From Ignelater luminosus (Eukaryota; Arthropoda; Insecta; Coleoptera; Elateridae): a DNA stretch of 64,000 nucleotides. The stretch spans positions 1 to 64,000 of the forward strand of contig VTPC01004898.1 of assembly GCA_011009095.1 (NCBI GenBank), in the 5' to 3' direction. The notes beneath the pieces are model-generated. The model had not been told where the DNA came from, searched no databases, and saw nothing but the letters and a program-made list of their open reading frames with translations. Shown here piece by piece: positions 25,663-38,500 of this stretch (positions within the stretch are counted from its first letter, which is position 1; each line of letters starts with the position of its first letter). The position numbers were made by a program, and so were the translations under genes.

Positions 25663-27904
25663 ATATATATATCTTTATTTGGTTGATTTAAAAAAGGATA
25701 TAGTCTTGGAACTGTAATTTAAATGCAAAAAGTCCACAAACGCACAAAACGGATATATTTTGGTTTTCTTTTGTAGTCTTCACAAGGACTGTCTTCTTGG
25801 GCTACTCCAATTTATTTATTTCACTGTTTTACACAGAAAAATGAATTTTTTGGGTGTACCGGGTTGACAGGTTATTTTTCTTCTTAACTGTTTTGTCAAG
25901 CTATATACCAATAAATAAAGATGTCAATTGATAATTAGATTTTAAAGTTAACACCCCATTAGCTAATAATGGTTTCAAAAATGCTTTATGCAACCGGAGG
26001 TTATTGTCTTAGTCTAGTAAACTCTGAATCTTGAATTGTATTATAAGTGCTTGAGGGCATTTGAGGAAAGAACTTGATTGAAAAGATCAAAGAAAATTAA
26101 TGTGTAAAACTTACGAAAAACGCTTTTGAGGGCCAAACAACCTAGATCCTATTAAATTATCATGGCATTATAATTTCTTAATAACCCCCTACAGACTGAT
26201 TGTAAGGTACAGAACTCAATATTCCTTTTCATTATTCAAATTTGAAATGAAATCTGATAATTTCTTCTATAATGTCTTTCTTCTACTTCTACTTATTTTG
26301 TTTTATATCATTTCTGGTTGCGTGTAAATCAGTATTTAGTATGATACCTTTCTGTAATGCCCCAAGAAATAATTTTTCTAGATACTTAGTTTTATTTGAA
26401 GATATAATGAAATCTAATGCTACAAATACAGAAAAAGCCGTTTCCAAAAGATATTCATACAAAACTACACGAAACTTCACAATTCTACTCTGCTATTTCA
26501 GCGAAGTAAATTGAATCGAAGGTTTTTTGTGTTAAAAACATGTCGACCAAATTTAAACAAGTTCAGCACTGATTTTTGACCAATGCATTTTTCATTCCCA
26601 TTCGCGACACATGTGGAATCCGCATTTTATGTATTATGCAGGACGTGCTTGAACATACTTTGAATTGAAAATGTGGTTTATATGCACTTCCCTAAGCAGT
26701 TTATGTGTGTTTCCAGAGTTTTAACTTGTTCTATTTGTTTGCAATGGCCTTTATTGCGCATATAAAGTTTGCATTGTGCTGTTTAAAGTTTAATAAACAT
26801 AATCTAATATTATTTGCTTAGAACAACCAACATAAATTATTACAACTATTAAAAAGTTCAAAAATAATGTAGCAAATCTCCTTTAAAATTTTGAATTAAT
26901 AATTAATTCTGAAAATATAGTACCTCCTGTATCTATTCATAAAATGTATTCTCAAACTGTTCTAGTTCGTTTATCTTTTCTCGGAAAATCAAAGAATACA
27001 ATTTGGCAGCAATTCGATTTTTTGTTCTTTGCCGAACCAAACGATCAGATAGATATTTTGGTATTCAAATTTAATAACATTTAAAATAATTATTCCGAAG
27101 CAATGTAAAGCATGCGTAGTTAATAATGTAAGGCTTCGGAATGTGCGCTCAAGATACGCATAACAAGATTATATCATAGAAAATGGTAAATTATTAGAAT
27201 TTTTTACTTTAAAATGCGTGCGTATCTCTTCATTAACTAACTAGAACCGTTGTCCTTCTAGAGAAAGTCGGGTTTTATTAAGTCCGAAATGTTAGACTAA
27301 AATAAAACAATGTTAGGTCTAAACCTAGATTTTATTTATTTCTACTTGTTTAGTCTGTCGTAGTAAATTCCGTTTTCACTTCGTATTGGGACAAATTCAC
27401 CCTGAAATTGGTGACACGGCTTTTGTTTGTGCAGGTCGGTATTGGAAACTATGAAGACAAGGGTTCGAACCCTAGTTAATAAAGCAGACTCGTTCTGCAT
27501 TTTATTGAATATTGTAGTACTGGTTCGGTCTCCAATGAGCATTCCTGTTGCGTTTCAAGGAAAAGTGTTTATGATTTTACTTTCCGAATTTATTGGCAAG
27601 TTGATCAATAAAATGTACCTACTGCTTTAATTGCGAGCCTGTTTTTGAACCCCCGGACTTTTGTCAGCAATAAAATTAAGTTTCTTGCAGTTTCTACTTA
27701 CTTTTGTAAAATTAAGCTTGCATAGAGTTTTGTTAAATTTATATACATAACATCAGTATAGGTTTAATCAATTATTATTTCTACGTAGGTATTTCTGCAA
27801 TATCACTCAATATTCAAACATTTAGTTTAGTTTTCTGTGAAATCTGTTTTCAATGCTTTGAGTTTAAAAGAAATATGATTTTATGGTGGTAATTCCCCGA
27901 GTAG
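25663..27904. other. No confident feature
   Basis: The first 300 bp could be the 5' leader of the ORF1 remnant, since transcription would enter from this side. The remainder holds two opposed chance frames (26272-26514 and 26289-26480). A GGGTTCGAACCC palindrome lies near 27459 without a tRNA fold. A run of weak direct repeats lies around 27240-27360. Confidence 0.45.
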
Positions 27905-28582
27905 GGTGCGACTTGCAAGGAATTCGCACAAACCCTACTTAGAAGTTTAAAGATCCATGAATACAATCCCGATAAATTCAATTCTCTCATCAACACTCGG
28001 CTTAAATCGTTACCATCTTTCGTAGAGAAGTTGAATTTTGCTGAATACGCTAAGGTATCAGTTCACCTCTATCTGGAGAAGATATCTTCGAGACATGTTT
28101 TAGAGACGCTGCTTTTCAATCACCTCGACGAATTCTGATAAATATCTGGTCAAGCTATACTGATCCGTTCATCGGAAGATCCTATAATACATTTCGCATT
28201 TAATCCATTAAGCGTATATATTCCACCGGCAACAAGGCTAGAAACATTTGCTCATAATAAAAGTTCTGCATCTCAAAACAACAAGCCATATGGTAATATA
28301 GCGGATGGTCGTGCTTTCAACTTTTAATATATCCCTCTCAAAACATTAACTTCGCGCCCAGTAAAGGAGTGCTCCTCAATGACGCCCCCTTCAAATAACA
28401 TGGGGAAAGAACTTTTTTATCCTGTCTCGATCTTTGAAATTTTGACCGTTACCAAGCCAACACCAGCTGTATTCAATGATATGGCCATTCATCGAGTCAA
28501 AAGATTTCACCCAAACACCCACTTGCTGGATTACAGATTGTGCATTCAACTTCAGATAATGCAGAAAAATATACTGCCCTAA
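27905..28582 (+). other. Unidentified decayed coding frame, about 225 codons
   Basis: One plus-strand frame stays open from 27905 to 28579 except for an adjacent TGA-TAA pair (28136-28141) and one TAA (28325-28327). That is long for this base composition. Readable pieces are FNSLINTRLKSLPSFVEKLN, EYAKVSVHLYLEKIS, AFNPLSVYIPPATRLE, ELFYPVSIFEILTV and VFNDMAIHRVKRFHPNTHLL. Another open stretch follows in a shifted frame from 28591 (AVTDYLEKTKFLKQASNQLS). I recognise no family. Candidates are an old retropseudogene, an integrated virus-derived sequence or a transposon protein. No poly-A tract, terminal repeat or intron structure was identified to decide. Confidence 0.4.
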
Positions 28583-29858
28583 AAAGGTAAATGGCAGTAA
28601 CTGACTATCTAGAGAAAACAAAATTTTTGAAGCAAGCGAGTAACCAATTGTCTTTGACTCGAAATATCTACTCTGAAGTTCAGTATTTTATTTATCCGTT
28701 GTTTACTCGAAAGTCGGTATAATCAGTAACAGCCACTTCTATTTTTGGAACAGTATATATTCCTAAATCTCCATCGCGTAAGTAGCTGAAGACGTAACGA
28801 TTTCATGTCCATCTCTTTCACAAGATCTTAGCAAAAAAGTTCTCCAGCTGACCTTTATAGAGGTTTCAGGACTGTTTACTTTACAATGTAATAACGACAA
28901 CCTACGCAAGGCATTTATCTTTGTTCTTTACAGTACCATTTTTAGACCCCTTACGTAGATGGTTTAGAGTTCATTTTCAAGTTATCCAATAAATCATGCA
29001 CGGCGGTGGTTTCCTGTTCCGGAAAAACCATTGACGGTATATACATATATTTACACACCGAGGCTTCAGTCAACCTTACTTAGATGACGCGAGAATTGAA
29101 AATTTGGTATACCTTGACCTTATCAAGCTGGTCAGTATAGAAATGCATTCGAATGTTGCTGTAGGTATTTCACGCAAAGGAGAATGACTTTTAACACATC
29201 AAAATGCACTATTGGTGGCAGTAGTGCCTGTTCTTTATACATGCAAGCACACCTTCCAATCAATAGAACTGCCCTTAAACATATAACAGCAGACTACAGG
29301 TTTACATATCTGAAATCCAAATATAGCTTCACAAAACTTTTTTTTCTGTTCAACGCGCCTTCTCAAAAGCTACAGATACAAACTATAGTATTCCAAATTC
29401 CAGTTCTTTCCTGTTGACAGGAGAGTTTTCATTAACCCAGATGAAGCTACCACCCTTTAAAAGGACCTGCTTAGTTACCTGTAATATATTTAGTTTAACA
29501 AACTAGAACGCGGTGGCACTACTGCAGGTTCAAAATATAAGTGTAATAGATGTTGTATGCGGAATCCGGTGTGTACTAGTTGTTTATTATTGCTGTTATT
29601 GAAAAATAATTTGAGTGTTTTTTTTTGTACCTCAAACATGGCTGATTGGAAGTAATTATAATTTACTAATTTTTACATAAATCTCCGTATTACATGTAAA
29701 GACTTATTGAGAAATGGTGACACAAACATGTTATTGTAGAAAAGTAGGGTTAACTTTTGTTTGCATGCTAAGAAATGGTGTAGACCAACCTGGTCCTTTA
29801 TAAAGGACCGTCGGACAATAAGGTACCAAACCTTAAAAAACAATTTTTCAGTTATAGG
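28583..29858. other. Broken protein-like frames, then piggyBac leader
   Basis: Pieces continue in shifting plus frames to about 28750 and again near 29085-29190 (YLDDARIENLVYLDLIKLV). They may extend the unidentified frame upstream. From about 29430 a TTAA followed by CCC, and a palindrome GGTCCTTTATAAAGGACC near 29791, may belong to the 5' end of the piggyBac element. No inverted partner was found downstream. Confidence 0.3.
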
Positions 29859-31470
29859 CATAAAGCACTCACTCTAAATGAGCTTATGGATGAATTGGAG
29901 GATCCTAATAATATTCCGCTTCCTCCATCAAGCAAAATATAAATATATTTCCTCCCAAAGACGAAATTGTGACTGATGAAAATTTTGGGGAACAAGATAA
30001 TGTGGTAATTCAAAATCTTCCCGGAGCACAATTGCGAGCTGAAGCGGAATATTGCATTTTGTCGGACGAAGACACGGAAGATAATTTACCATTATCCAAT
30101 TTTGTAACCAAGAATAAAAAAAAACAAGAAGCTACAAATGGGAAAAGGTTGACATTCAGAACGATTTTTGTTTCTGCATGGACCAGACGTTAAAAACAAC
30201 TATAATGAAACATCAAATCCTGTTGAGCTGTTTTATATGTTTATTGATGATAAAATAATTGATCTTCTTGTTGCTAGAACAAATAATTACGCAAATGGAA
30301 AAAATCTTAAAAAAGATGTTTACCACGATTTAATAAGAACTTTTATTGGCGTTCTATTACTCAGTAGTTATGTGTCTGTTGCACAACAAGAACGTTATTG
30401 GCAGAATGCTCCAAATACAAATAACGCATTTACATTAACAGATTTAGTTTTATTATGAGTAATATTCATTGTACTAATAACAGTAATCTTGATGGAAATG
30501 ACAAGTTTGCAAAGGTACGGTCTTTATTTTAAAAACTATGCTCCGTTAGAACAGTACCACATGGTGGTGAGTCCATGGTGCCCTATTTTGGGCACCAAGA
30601 ATGTAAACAATTTATTAGGGGCAAACCAATACGCTGGGGTTAGAAATTCTGGATAGGAACAACCAAACGAGGATACATAGTTTGGTTTGATCCTTATCAA
30701 GGTAAAAGTGAGATCTTAGCAGCGGAATATAAAGACCTGGGCTTGGGTGCTAGCGTGGTATAACGGTATACCAAAATTTTATTAGATATTGCTGAAAAAG
30801 TTGTATCTTTTCATTTGTTTTTGACAATTATTTTACGTCATTGGCTTTTATCAACGAACTTAACAATAAAGGGAATAAAAGCTACAGGCACTATTCGAGA
30901 CAGCAAAACTGGAAACTGTCCACTGATGAGTAGCAAAGAATTGAAAACAAAAAGCAAAGGTTACATTGATGATAGGTGTTCACGAGAAGATAATTTAATT
31001 TTATGTAAATGGAATGACAATAATATTGTGTGTGCTGCCTCAAACGTATGTATATACCATTAACCCTATAAGAAGCGTTCAACATTTTTCAAGAAAAGAA
31101 AAGAAGATTCGTGCAAATCAACCCAAGCTTGTTAAAATTAACAATGATAATGTATATGGGTGGCGTGGACCGTGCTGACCAAAATATGAGCCTGTATAGA
31201 ATTCTTTAGATATGGCAATACAACAAGTTGGACCAACTAGCTTTCCGAAGATCATATCAGTGGCAACTGGTATTTTAGAAACACCCAAAAAAACTACCAA
31301 CTCTGCAAATTTGCATGAATACTCAAGATATGACAGATTAGACCATTTGGTAGTATTTTCTGAGGAACAACGAAAGTGTGGTCTGTGTAAAAAAAAGTTT
31401 AATCGATTTGCAAAAAGTGTGATGTAGCTTTACATGTAAAAAAATGTTTTTATTTGTATGACAGGCAAAA
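29859..31470 (+). pseudogene. piggyBac transposase pseudogene (DDE_Tnp_1_7 type)
   Basis: Successive frames give a nearly complete piggyBac transposase. There is an N-terminal acidic segment (LTLNELMDELEDPN, about 29870; DNVVIQNLPGAQLRAEAE, about 30000). The start of the transposase domain follows (NPVELFYMFIDDKIIDLLV, ANGKN, about 30220-30300). Core pieces follow: KFWIGTT-like and GYIVWFDPYQGKSE near 30660-30700, YKDLGLGASVV, GIKATGTIRDSKTGNCPLM (30865-30930) and LCKWNDNN. GGVDRADQNMSLYRIL, with a conserved late aspartate, lies near 31157-31205. The cysteine-rich tail is RKCGLCKKK and, after a shift, KCDVALHVKKCF (31370-31450). At least five frameshifts or stops make it dead. The family cuts and pastes at TTAA; bounding repeats were not resolved. 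Confidence 0.93.
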
Positions 31471-34400
31471 GTGGACTTTTCAATATTGTTTTTATATTAA
31501 AAATTTCCAAATAGGAAAATGTCTTTTAAGTTTTATAATTTTGTGTTTACATCTACATTAAAAAAAGTGATACCATTAAAGAGTTACTAAGCCAGATAAG
31601 TAAACATTGTGATGTGTAATCTAATAAAATCATTAGGATTTATATTACTATTTTATTTTCAGGTATTACACATTAAGGATGTATGTAATTTACATATTTC
31701 TAAAGATTATTTTTATACGTTACCTTGTTATAGTAAAAAAAGCACTAGCCGCTACTGTTTGATAATATTAATATATGTATCATTCATAGTAGAGACATCG
31801 AAACGATGAATTTTAAATGGAATTAATACCATTTACTAACTTAATTAGTCGTTTATCAGTTTATGTAATTATTTATATTTTTGATCGTTTACTTCTGCAG
31901 TAGTTTTACAAAAGGAAAGCTTATGAAATAAATTTGATAAAATTAACGTAAAGGGAATGTCTCTAATATTGCAAATTTTCTATGTTTTCATGATCAGATG
32001 CTTTAATTTTGCGTAAAGTTCAACAACAATAATAAAAGTGCTATTTACATAAGAGAAACAATTTGAATTACAAGCAAAAACAAGAACTTTACTTATTCAA
32101 CACCGTAAAAATAGAAACATTAAAAGTTTGAAAAATTCATTCCGAGAGCTGTTCACAGTTTGTAGAATTTAAATCATGAGAATTATGATTATAAGATTGA
32201 ATATCACCGGGAAAGTGTCAGAAGTGCCGACGCATTCCACGACTAATGGCAGCCGTCAGGTGGTGTAAGCTATTACTTTTCTCAGTAGGTTTTTTTTAAT
32301 CATTCTGGTATTTACTTACTTCTGAGAGACATTGTAGCCACTGATGCAAAAAAAAACCTGGTGAAGTAATTGTGTGTCGTAATTAAGGCCGTGGGGGTTC
32401 CGTTCCCCTGCTTGGTGATATCCTTTGTAGCTGATGACTTTAGCTGCTTCTTGCCGTTTCGCCGCGTTTGCCTGAAATTGCGTTTCTTAATTCTAGCTTT
32501 ATTCTCATCAACTTTTAAACAGCTTAACTGCTGGTTATTGTTATGAGTACTTACATGTTGTTAAGAGAAAGTTTAGAATCTTTTAAATGAATATACAGAA
32601 CTTTAATTGATCATTAATTACTCAAAAAGATTCAAGGTATTATTTAAACCAAACGTTTAGGTAGTAAGCTTTATTCTTTTACTAAAAATTTTTACTTACA
32701 TACATCGTAGTTTTGTTAGAATGATAGGAGAACAATAAAAAATTTCAATAAATCAAAAAATAATATTTCTAGCACACAAGGATGACAGAACTTGAAAAAT
32801 AGTATTAGAAGTATTTGGATATCTGGTAAATAAAATAAACTTCGATACTTGTCAAGGAGAGTATGATGTATGAATACTGATATTGACCGAATAGTTTAAT
32901 CAGTCATCGCTTTAAAAAAACCACCAAAGGCAGCAAGTAACTGAAAGAATATACATCCGATAGCCTTCGGGTCAACCCTGTAAACCAACCAATTCGAACA
33001 TGATGAATACGATTATTTATAAAATTCCTTCACATCTTGATCAAAATGGAAAGAAGCTCCGTCGGGTTAAAAATGTAACAAATTAATAACTGTAAGCAAA
33101 GAGTTTTTTGATACAACGCAAAAAATAGCCGCAAGGCAGATTAAATGTATGTGTAATTCAGAACTGTTTTACAAGTACAAGTGAAAAATATTTAAAATCC
33201 CTAAATTAGATTTAAAAGAAGTTGAAGTAAAACCCCATAACTTGCACATTTTAGAAAGAAATGGGTATAATAAATTACAGCAAACGAAGCTTCTACTCTT
33301 TAATCAATTCCGCCTACTGAATAAACCAATTCTTAAATGTTTAATGAATATACTTGTTTCTCATATTTGTTTTGATCTTGAAACTGTCAGATACATTTAC
33401 TATATTGCTACTGTACCACATAAACCATCATTATCAATGTCACTTTTGAATAATACATTTATTCAACTCTAATACTGGTACTCATAAAATGTAACTGGAA
33501 AAATTTTCTTATTTACAATTTCAAATGCTACCGTTTGCACATGAAACAACTATAACATAAACCATATATGGAGGATACGATATCTAATACTATAATACTT
33601 AGTGAAGACAAGCTAAAGTACACTGTTGTTAGCGAAGTAGTTGGATAAATACGCGCATTTTATATAATACATTCGCATACGGTTATTGTCTACATGATCA
33701 TGTTTATTCTAAAATTGCATCGATGCTGGTCACGATATGGACTTAATGGGGTGTTTTCATTAAAGAGCACAGAACCAGGATATCAGGTACAAGACTTTCT
33801 GCTTGTTAATTTAAAATTGTAGGCACCCGTACTTTTTAAAATGTACTTAAAGACATCAAAGGGTCCTCGTTGTTAATATTAAAAGATCTAAAAAGCTTTT
33901 TGCTTCTACAATTCGGAATAAGAAAAAACCTTAGTAACTAGGTATATATGATTATCTAACAAAAGTAGATAATCCGAAATAGCAAAATGTATTGGTTGCC
34001 TCCTGAAAAATACAACACGGAACTTGCATTTTGCAAGATTAATTATTGAGGCATCATTACTGCACTGTTTCTGATACATCGATCAGCACTTATATGCAAC
34101 ATAAAATTTGCCGCAGACTATAAATATAAATTACAAACAATTAGTTTCAACATTTTCTTTTTTAAAAATAATACTAATTGAATTGAAGTAACTCACTTGA
34201 ATCTTTTTTCCATTTTGCTTAAAATTAAATCCAGACTATGTGACAACTAAATCTGCATTTAGTATTATAAAGTTAGTTTTAATCTATCCTGCTTATGAGA
34301 GTGAAAACCTTTGAATTAATTTAATTTCAAGTTTGTAATGTGAAATATTTTTTATTAGGCATACTGGCTACTATAAAAAGACAAGAAATCTTTGTATTAG

Positions 34401-35084
34401 GCTAAAATCAGAAATTATTAGAACAGTTAGAAAAATAATTCTACATATCTCTAAATAGGATCTGAGCAGATACGTACTAATTTATGAGATACAGGAACGG
34501 GACAGGAAGTTCTGTTGAATATTCAAATTAAAGATGGGCATAATCGCGTGAAACTCATGAACTGCCGAAGTTGCATTGTATAGATGTTATTAGCTTTAGA
34601 AAGATATGTAACTAGTTTGAAGGAAAGGAAACTCCTTTCTTGAGCGCAATCATACAAACTTATATTTCTAGCTTGATGATACACCAAGAACAAAAATGTG
34701 TGTTTCCAACTTTCCCTATTATTGAACGTGTGTTAAATTGCAAATTTGGCCTAACGCTCTAAAACTAACAGTGAATATCGACAGCCTCAAAATTTTATTT
34801 CCCAAAATCAGAAACGAAAACACAAAATCTACCAAAACGAAAAATTCAGTTTAATAGACAGAAATTAACTGTAAACTCTGGTAGATTAATTATTTGCAAA
34901 AATTATCTTTATTTTAATTTATAAACATATCTTTGGTTGTCTTAAGATAGACATAAACATAGATAGTGGTTCTTCATTCTCATCTTCATCTGAAGAAAAC
35001 GAAATTTATCATTGCGAGGAATCCAAAAGTCTATAACAAACGCTCGATATCCTTGAATGACTAGTCAAACAATGAATTTTGCCA
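31471..35084. other. Mostly A+T-rich; one G+C-richer patch at 32.2-32.5 kb
   Basis: No gene is visible. The patch at about 32210-32480 contains CCGACGCATTCCACGAC, GGCCGTGGGGGTTCCG and CTTGCCGTTTCGCCGCG, unlike the flanks. It has no frame longer than about 50 codons. It may be a conserved element, an untranslated exon or an old repeat. The remaining sequence shows only chance frames (for example 33242-33472). Confidence 0.45.
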
Positions 35085-35561
35085 AAGATTTCAGTTAAGT
35101 ATCAGCTAGAGTTGCAATTTACTTTAATACACAATGGTAAGATGCTAAGGGGTTTTAGTGCTAAAATTCTATACTATTAGTGAGCGCTTCTATAGCTTCT
35201 GTATCTTAAAATACTCAGCAGACTATTTAAAAGAAATAGCTAAAGGTTTCTCTTTTACTGTTGCTTGTTTTTCTAGATACTGTGGTGCCGTAGATTTCTA
35301 ATATGACGATGGTGTTGCATTTAACTGAGGACTCCAAATATGCTGTCAATATTCACTTACCCCACTTTAAGAAAGATGCACGACCAAACAAATTATACAA
35401 TGAATTATTGATAAGAAACAAAGATGTGAAAAGACAATATAGAATATGGGAGCGACGTTTTCCAATATTATCTTTAGGTATGCCAATTAAAAACTGTCAT
35501 GGTAATCATTCTCGCAATTGAAGTTCTTCATAATATCGCTACTCACATGAAATTGATATAA
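35085..35561 (+). pseudogene. Harbinger (HARBI1-like) nuclease, C-terminal remnant
   Basis: The frame from 35303 reads DSKYAVNIHL, DARPNKLYNELLIRNKDVK, then RQYRIWERRFPILSLGMPIK. A one-base shift then gives VMVIILAIEVLHNIATHMK, ending at TAA 35561. This is the C-terminal signature of HARBI1-like DDE nucleases: an N-V-V/I-E-R-type helix, W-K-R-R-F-P, and A-x-x-V-L-H-N-I. The expected Glu of the V-E-R motif reads Lys here. Upstream, 35085-35300 carries weaker pieces (VSASIASVS and a CGAVDF-like string) that fit earlier parts of the domain with stops. The protein would need a separate Myb-like partner encoded by the same element; none is visible. No ends or 3-bp target duplication were found. 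Confidence 0.75.
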
Positions 35562-38500
35562 GAATTTGAAAATTATATTTACAATATATATTCACAATAG
35601 TGCGAAGGACATCAATGGACAACATTACAAAACATTTAATGCAGTTCAGACCTTCTTGTCTACAAAGTTTTGACATGTTTCAGTTTCTCTTTTAAGTGCT
35701 TCTGTTTATCGAATAAACGGTGTTTTGTTTTTGGGGCTGGTTTATGCTTCTTTTTGTTTTTGTATGTACATATATCTTTGGGGTAAAGGTAAACCAGTTA
35801 ATGTGTAGCAAATTCTACTTCAAATTGAGCACATATCTGTTTTACATTACTCCGAATAGCTCTTCAGATTGAGAAGGAGATGGTTGTGAAACTTCTTCCT
35901 TCTTCGCAATTGTAATAAATTCTAGAGCTTGTCATGGCTGCAACACATTTTTGCAGTACCCAATCTTTTTACTGATTTACTGTTTGTGAGATTTGCAAAC
36001 TTGCTCTTTATAAGATTTATTCTTGGGATTACACTGTAGAAAATAGTTAGAAATACAATTTATAGAAACTTTGTTATCGAGCGTGAACCAAAAGTATCGG
36101 AACGTAAGGATGTTAAAATCATTTAATAATTATCGTCTCGGTTAGAATTATGCTAAATCTCATTTAATATCTATTATAATATTGTACATAAAATTATTCC
36201 GTTTCGAATTTATAAGATGCAAATTGTATTTCGCAGTTTATATATCTGTAAATATTTAATTTTCTCTTCTTCAATATGTGTTATTCGCCTTTTTAAAATC
36301 AAGAAATAGAATATTTGTACCATTCTCGCTTGCTCTGCTGCGATTAAACAAAGTTTGAATTTTTAAAAAATTAAAAATATCTCTATTTTTCTATTTTTCT
36401 ATTCTTTTTTCCTTATTCCGAGAAGTTTGTTGGTAAAATCCAGGCAGTAGACACATAAATTAAGCAAATGCAAATTAGCTTTGCACGGTCACTCCAGTTC
36501 AAATCTTTAGGAGTGAGTAGCTTTCCCCATCCTTTGCGTGTATCAATCAACGCAATAATATCGTTGTTATTGAGGGGAACCGACGCCACGAGTTAGTTTA
36601 GTCTTGCTTGAGCTCTCGTCCAGAACGCGTTGCGTTACTTCCGTTATTATACCTGGGGATCTTTCCCTTGAGAATTTTAGAAGTCGCGAAATCTTCTAGT
36701 TTTGGATTAAGCTATCGAGGTTATATGTTTTAACCTACACCGAACTAAGTATTTCGGAGTATAAACGTGTCGCGTCTTCAAGGCATCGAATGTAAAGTTT
36801 TACCCTGGTTTCAGAAAGAAATATCGTTAGTTCCTCGTCACTTATTTAATATTACAGTCTTGTGACTAGATTAAACAATCTCCAGAAGGTGTTATCGTTA
36901 CTATTATTATCGTAGAGGAACTTTCCGTTTCATTCCGTCAAGCATTTCTGTAAATACCTGTATATATTTTTGGGAATCCCCCATCCAGCAGCTGTTTGAC
37001 CCAGTTTCATAGTGCGCAACGGAATTACCACAGCACAGTATAAAGGTTTTTGTGCCAGTGCTTATAACCAATTACGTGTTTAAGTATGTAATTATCGCCG
37101 AATGTATTGGCATTCATTATTAGCTGTAAGTTTATTTTATCTTATAAATTTATTTTCGAAGCCATCGAACATTTGTCAACGTTCTGGATAAGAACAATCT
37201 GTGCGTTTCGCAATACAAGTGAGCTGCGAGATTATTATGCACCTCTCAAGAAGTCGCTATTATTTATTTAACTTAAAATATTAGCAGATATTTTGCCGTC
37301 ACTTAAATTTATGAAAATTTAGTGGTTAGACTTTATGGTTTATTGAAACTATTAAGTCCGTAACACAATATTTAGCAACGGACCAGCTGTCTGTTTATGG
37401 TTTTGTTTGCTTTTAAACGTTTATCTTTTATTCATGTCAAACAGAAAATGAATACTTGTATTGTTTTCGTTAGCATTGTAATATATTTATATTTCATTAT
37501 TGTTTCTAAAATATTGTACCGAATAAGATTCAATATTTGTTATTTGACTTTAACTAAAATAAGGAGCTCACATGTCGTATTCTCGAATCACTTAGAATAT
37601 AGGTTATTGAGTCATCGACCCTTCAGGTCTGAAACGCATATTATCTGTACATAATCATTTATCATTTTTCTTGTTTATGTGTATGTACTTATTTATCTGT
37701 ATTTGTGTTTGTACCTGAAACTTACCGTTTCCTGTTCATCTTCCATTCACTTTGGTTTCGCTGATGTGCACTTGTGTACAAATGTTTATGATCATTATGT
37801 CTGTGAATATATGTTTTGCTATAACTTTAATTGTCGTTTGTTAGTGTGATAAGATCTGTTACAGGGAACATAAAACTTTGGAAATCGCCGTGGAGCTCCG
37901 CCTGCACACTGAAGACCGTCAGAAGTAGTTCAGTAAGTATTATATTATCGATCAGCTGTTGCAAGTGGACCCCCCTTTTTTTCCGATACCGTAGACAAGA
38001 ACAGTTGATCAGTCTTAGGATCAGCTGGTCATTTATATAGGTCAAAGTTTACTAAGACTGGCGCCCTCTTAATTTAAACCCTTTTCGTTATCGTTTTCTA
38101 CCGTAGTCTCTCTCTACGACCCCGACCCAACCTTCGAAAAACAGAACAAGTCGTTTCATAAGGTATACCGTTATTATTTTATGCTACGTCATTTCTCAGG
38201 GTCTACAAACCCATTTTTACACGTAACAAGCATGCATGGAATTATTTGCAAAAACAAAACAAATACTCAAGAAAATGTGTGAAACCTATGTGAAACATGT
38301 TAAGTAATTGTTAATTCAATTTTAATGTTAATTATTGATATTTCCACAAACTGTTCTATACTGTGGGTTTGAAATTATGACATTCAGTCCAGTTGTACCA
38401 AACTCAAATTTCAATTCAACCGCAAAGAAGCAATTGTTACAATAATTATTTCCATGTAGTTGAACCTTGGTCAAGGTTTAAACTTGTTGGTATAACCTGC

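Noticed and set aside
27455..27475. GGTTCGAACCC string resembling a tRNA B box
   Set aside because: It is a perfect palindrome; no A box, acceptor stem or anticodon arm can be folded around it.
37039..37044. TATAAA as a core promoter
   Set aside because: No initiator at the proper distance and no gene follows; TATAAA is frequent in A+T-rich DNA.
38055..38070. TGGCGCC string after a possible LTR-like segment at 37.8-38.05 kb
   Set aside because: No direct repeat of the segment in the window and no retroelement coding sequence nearby.
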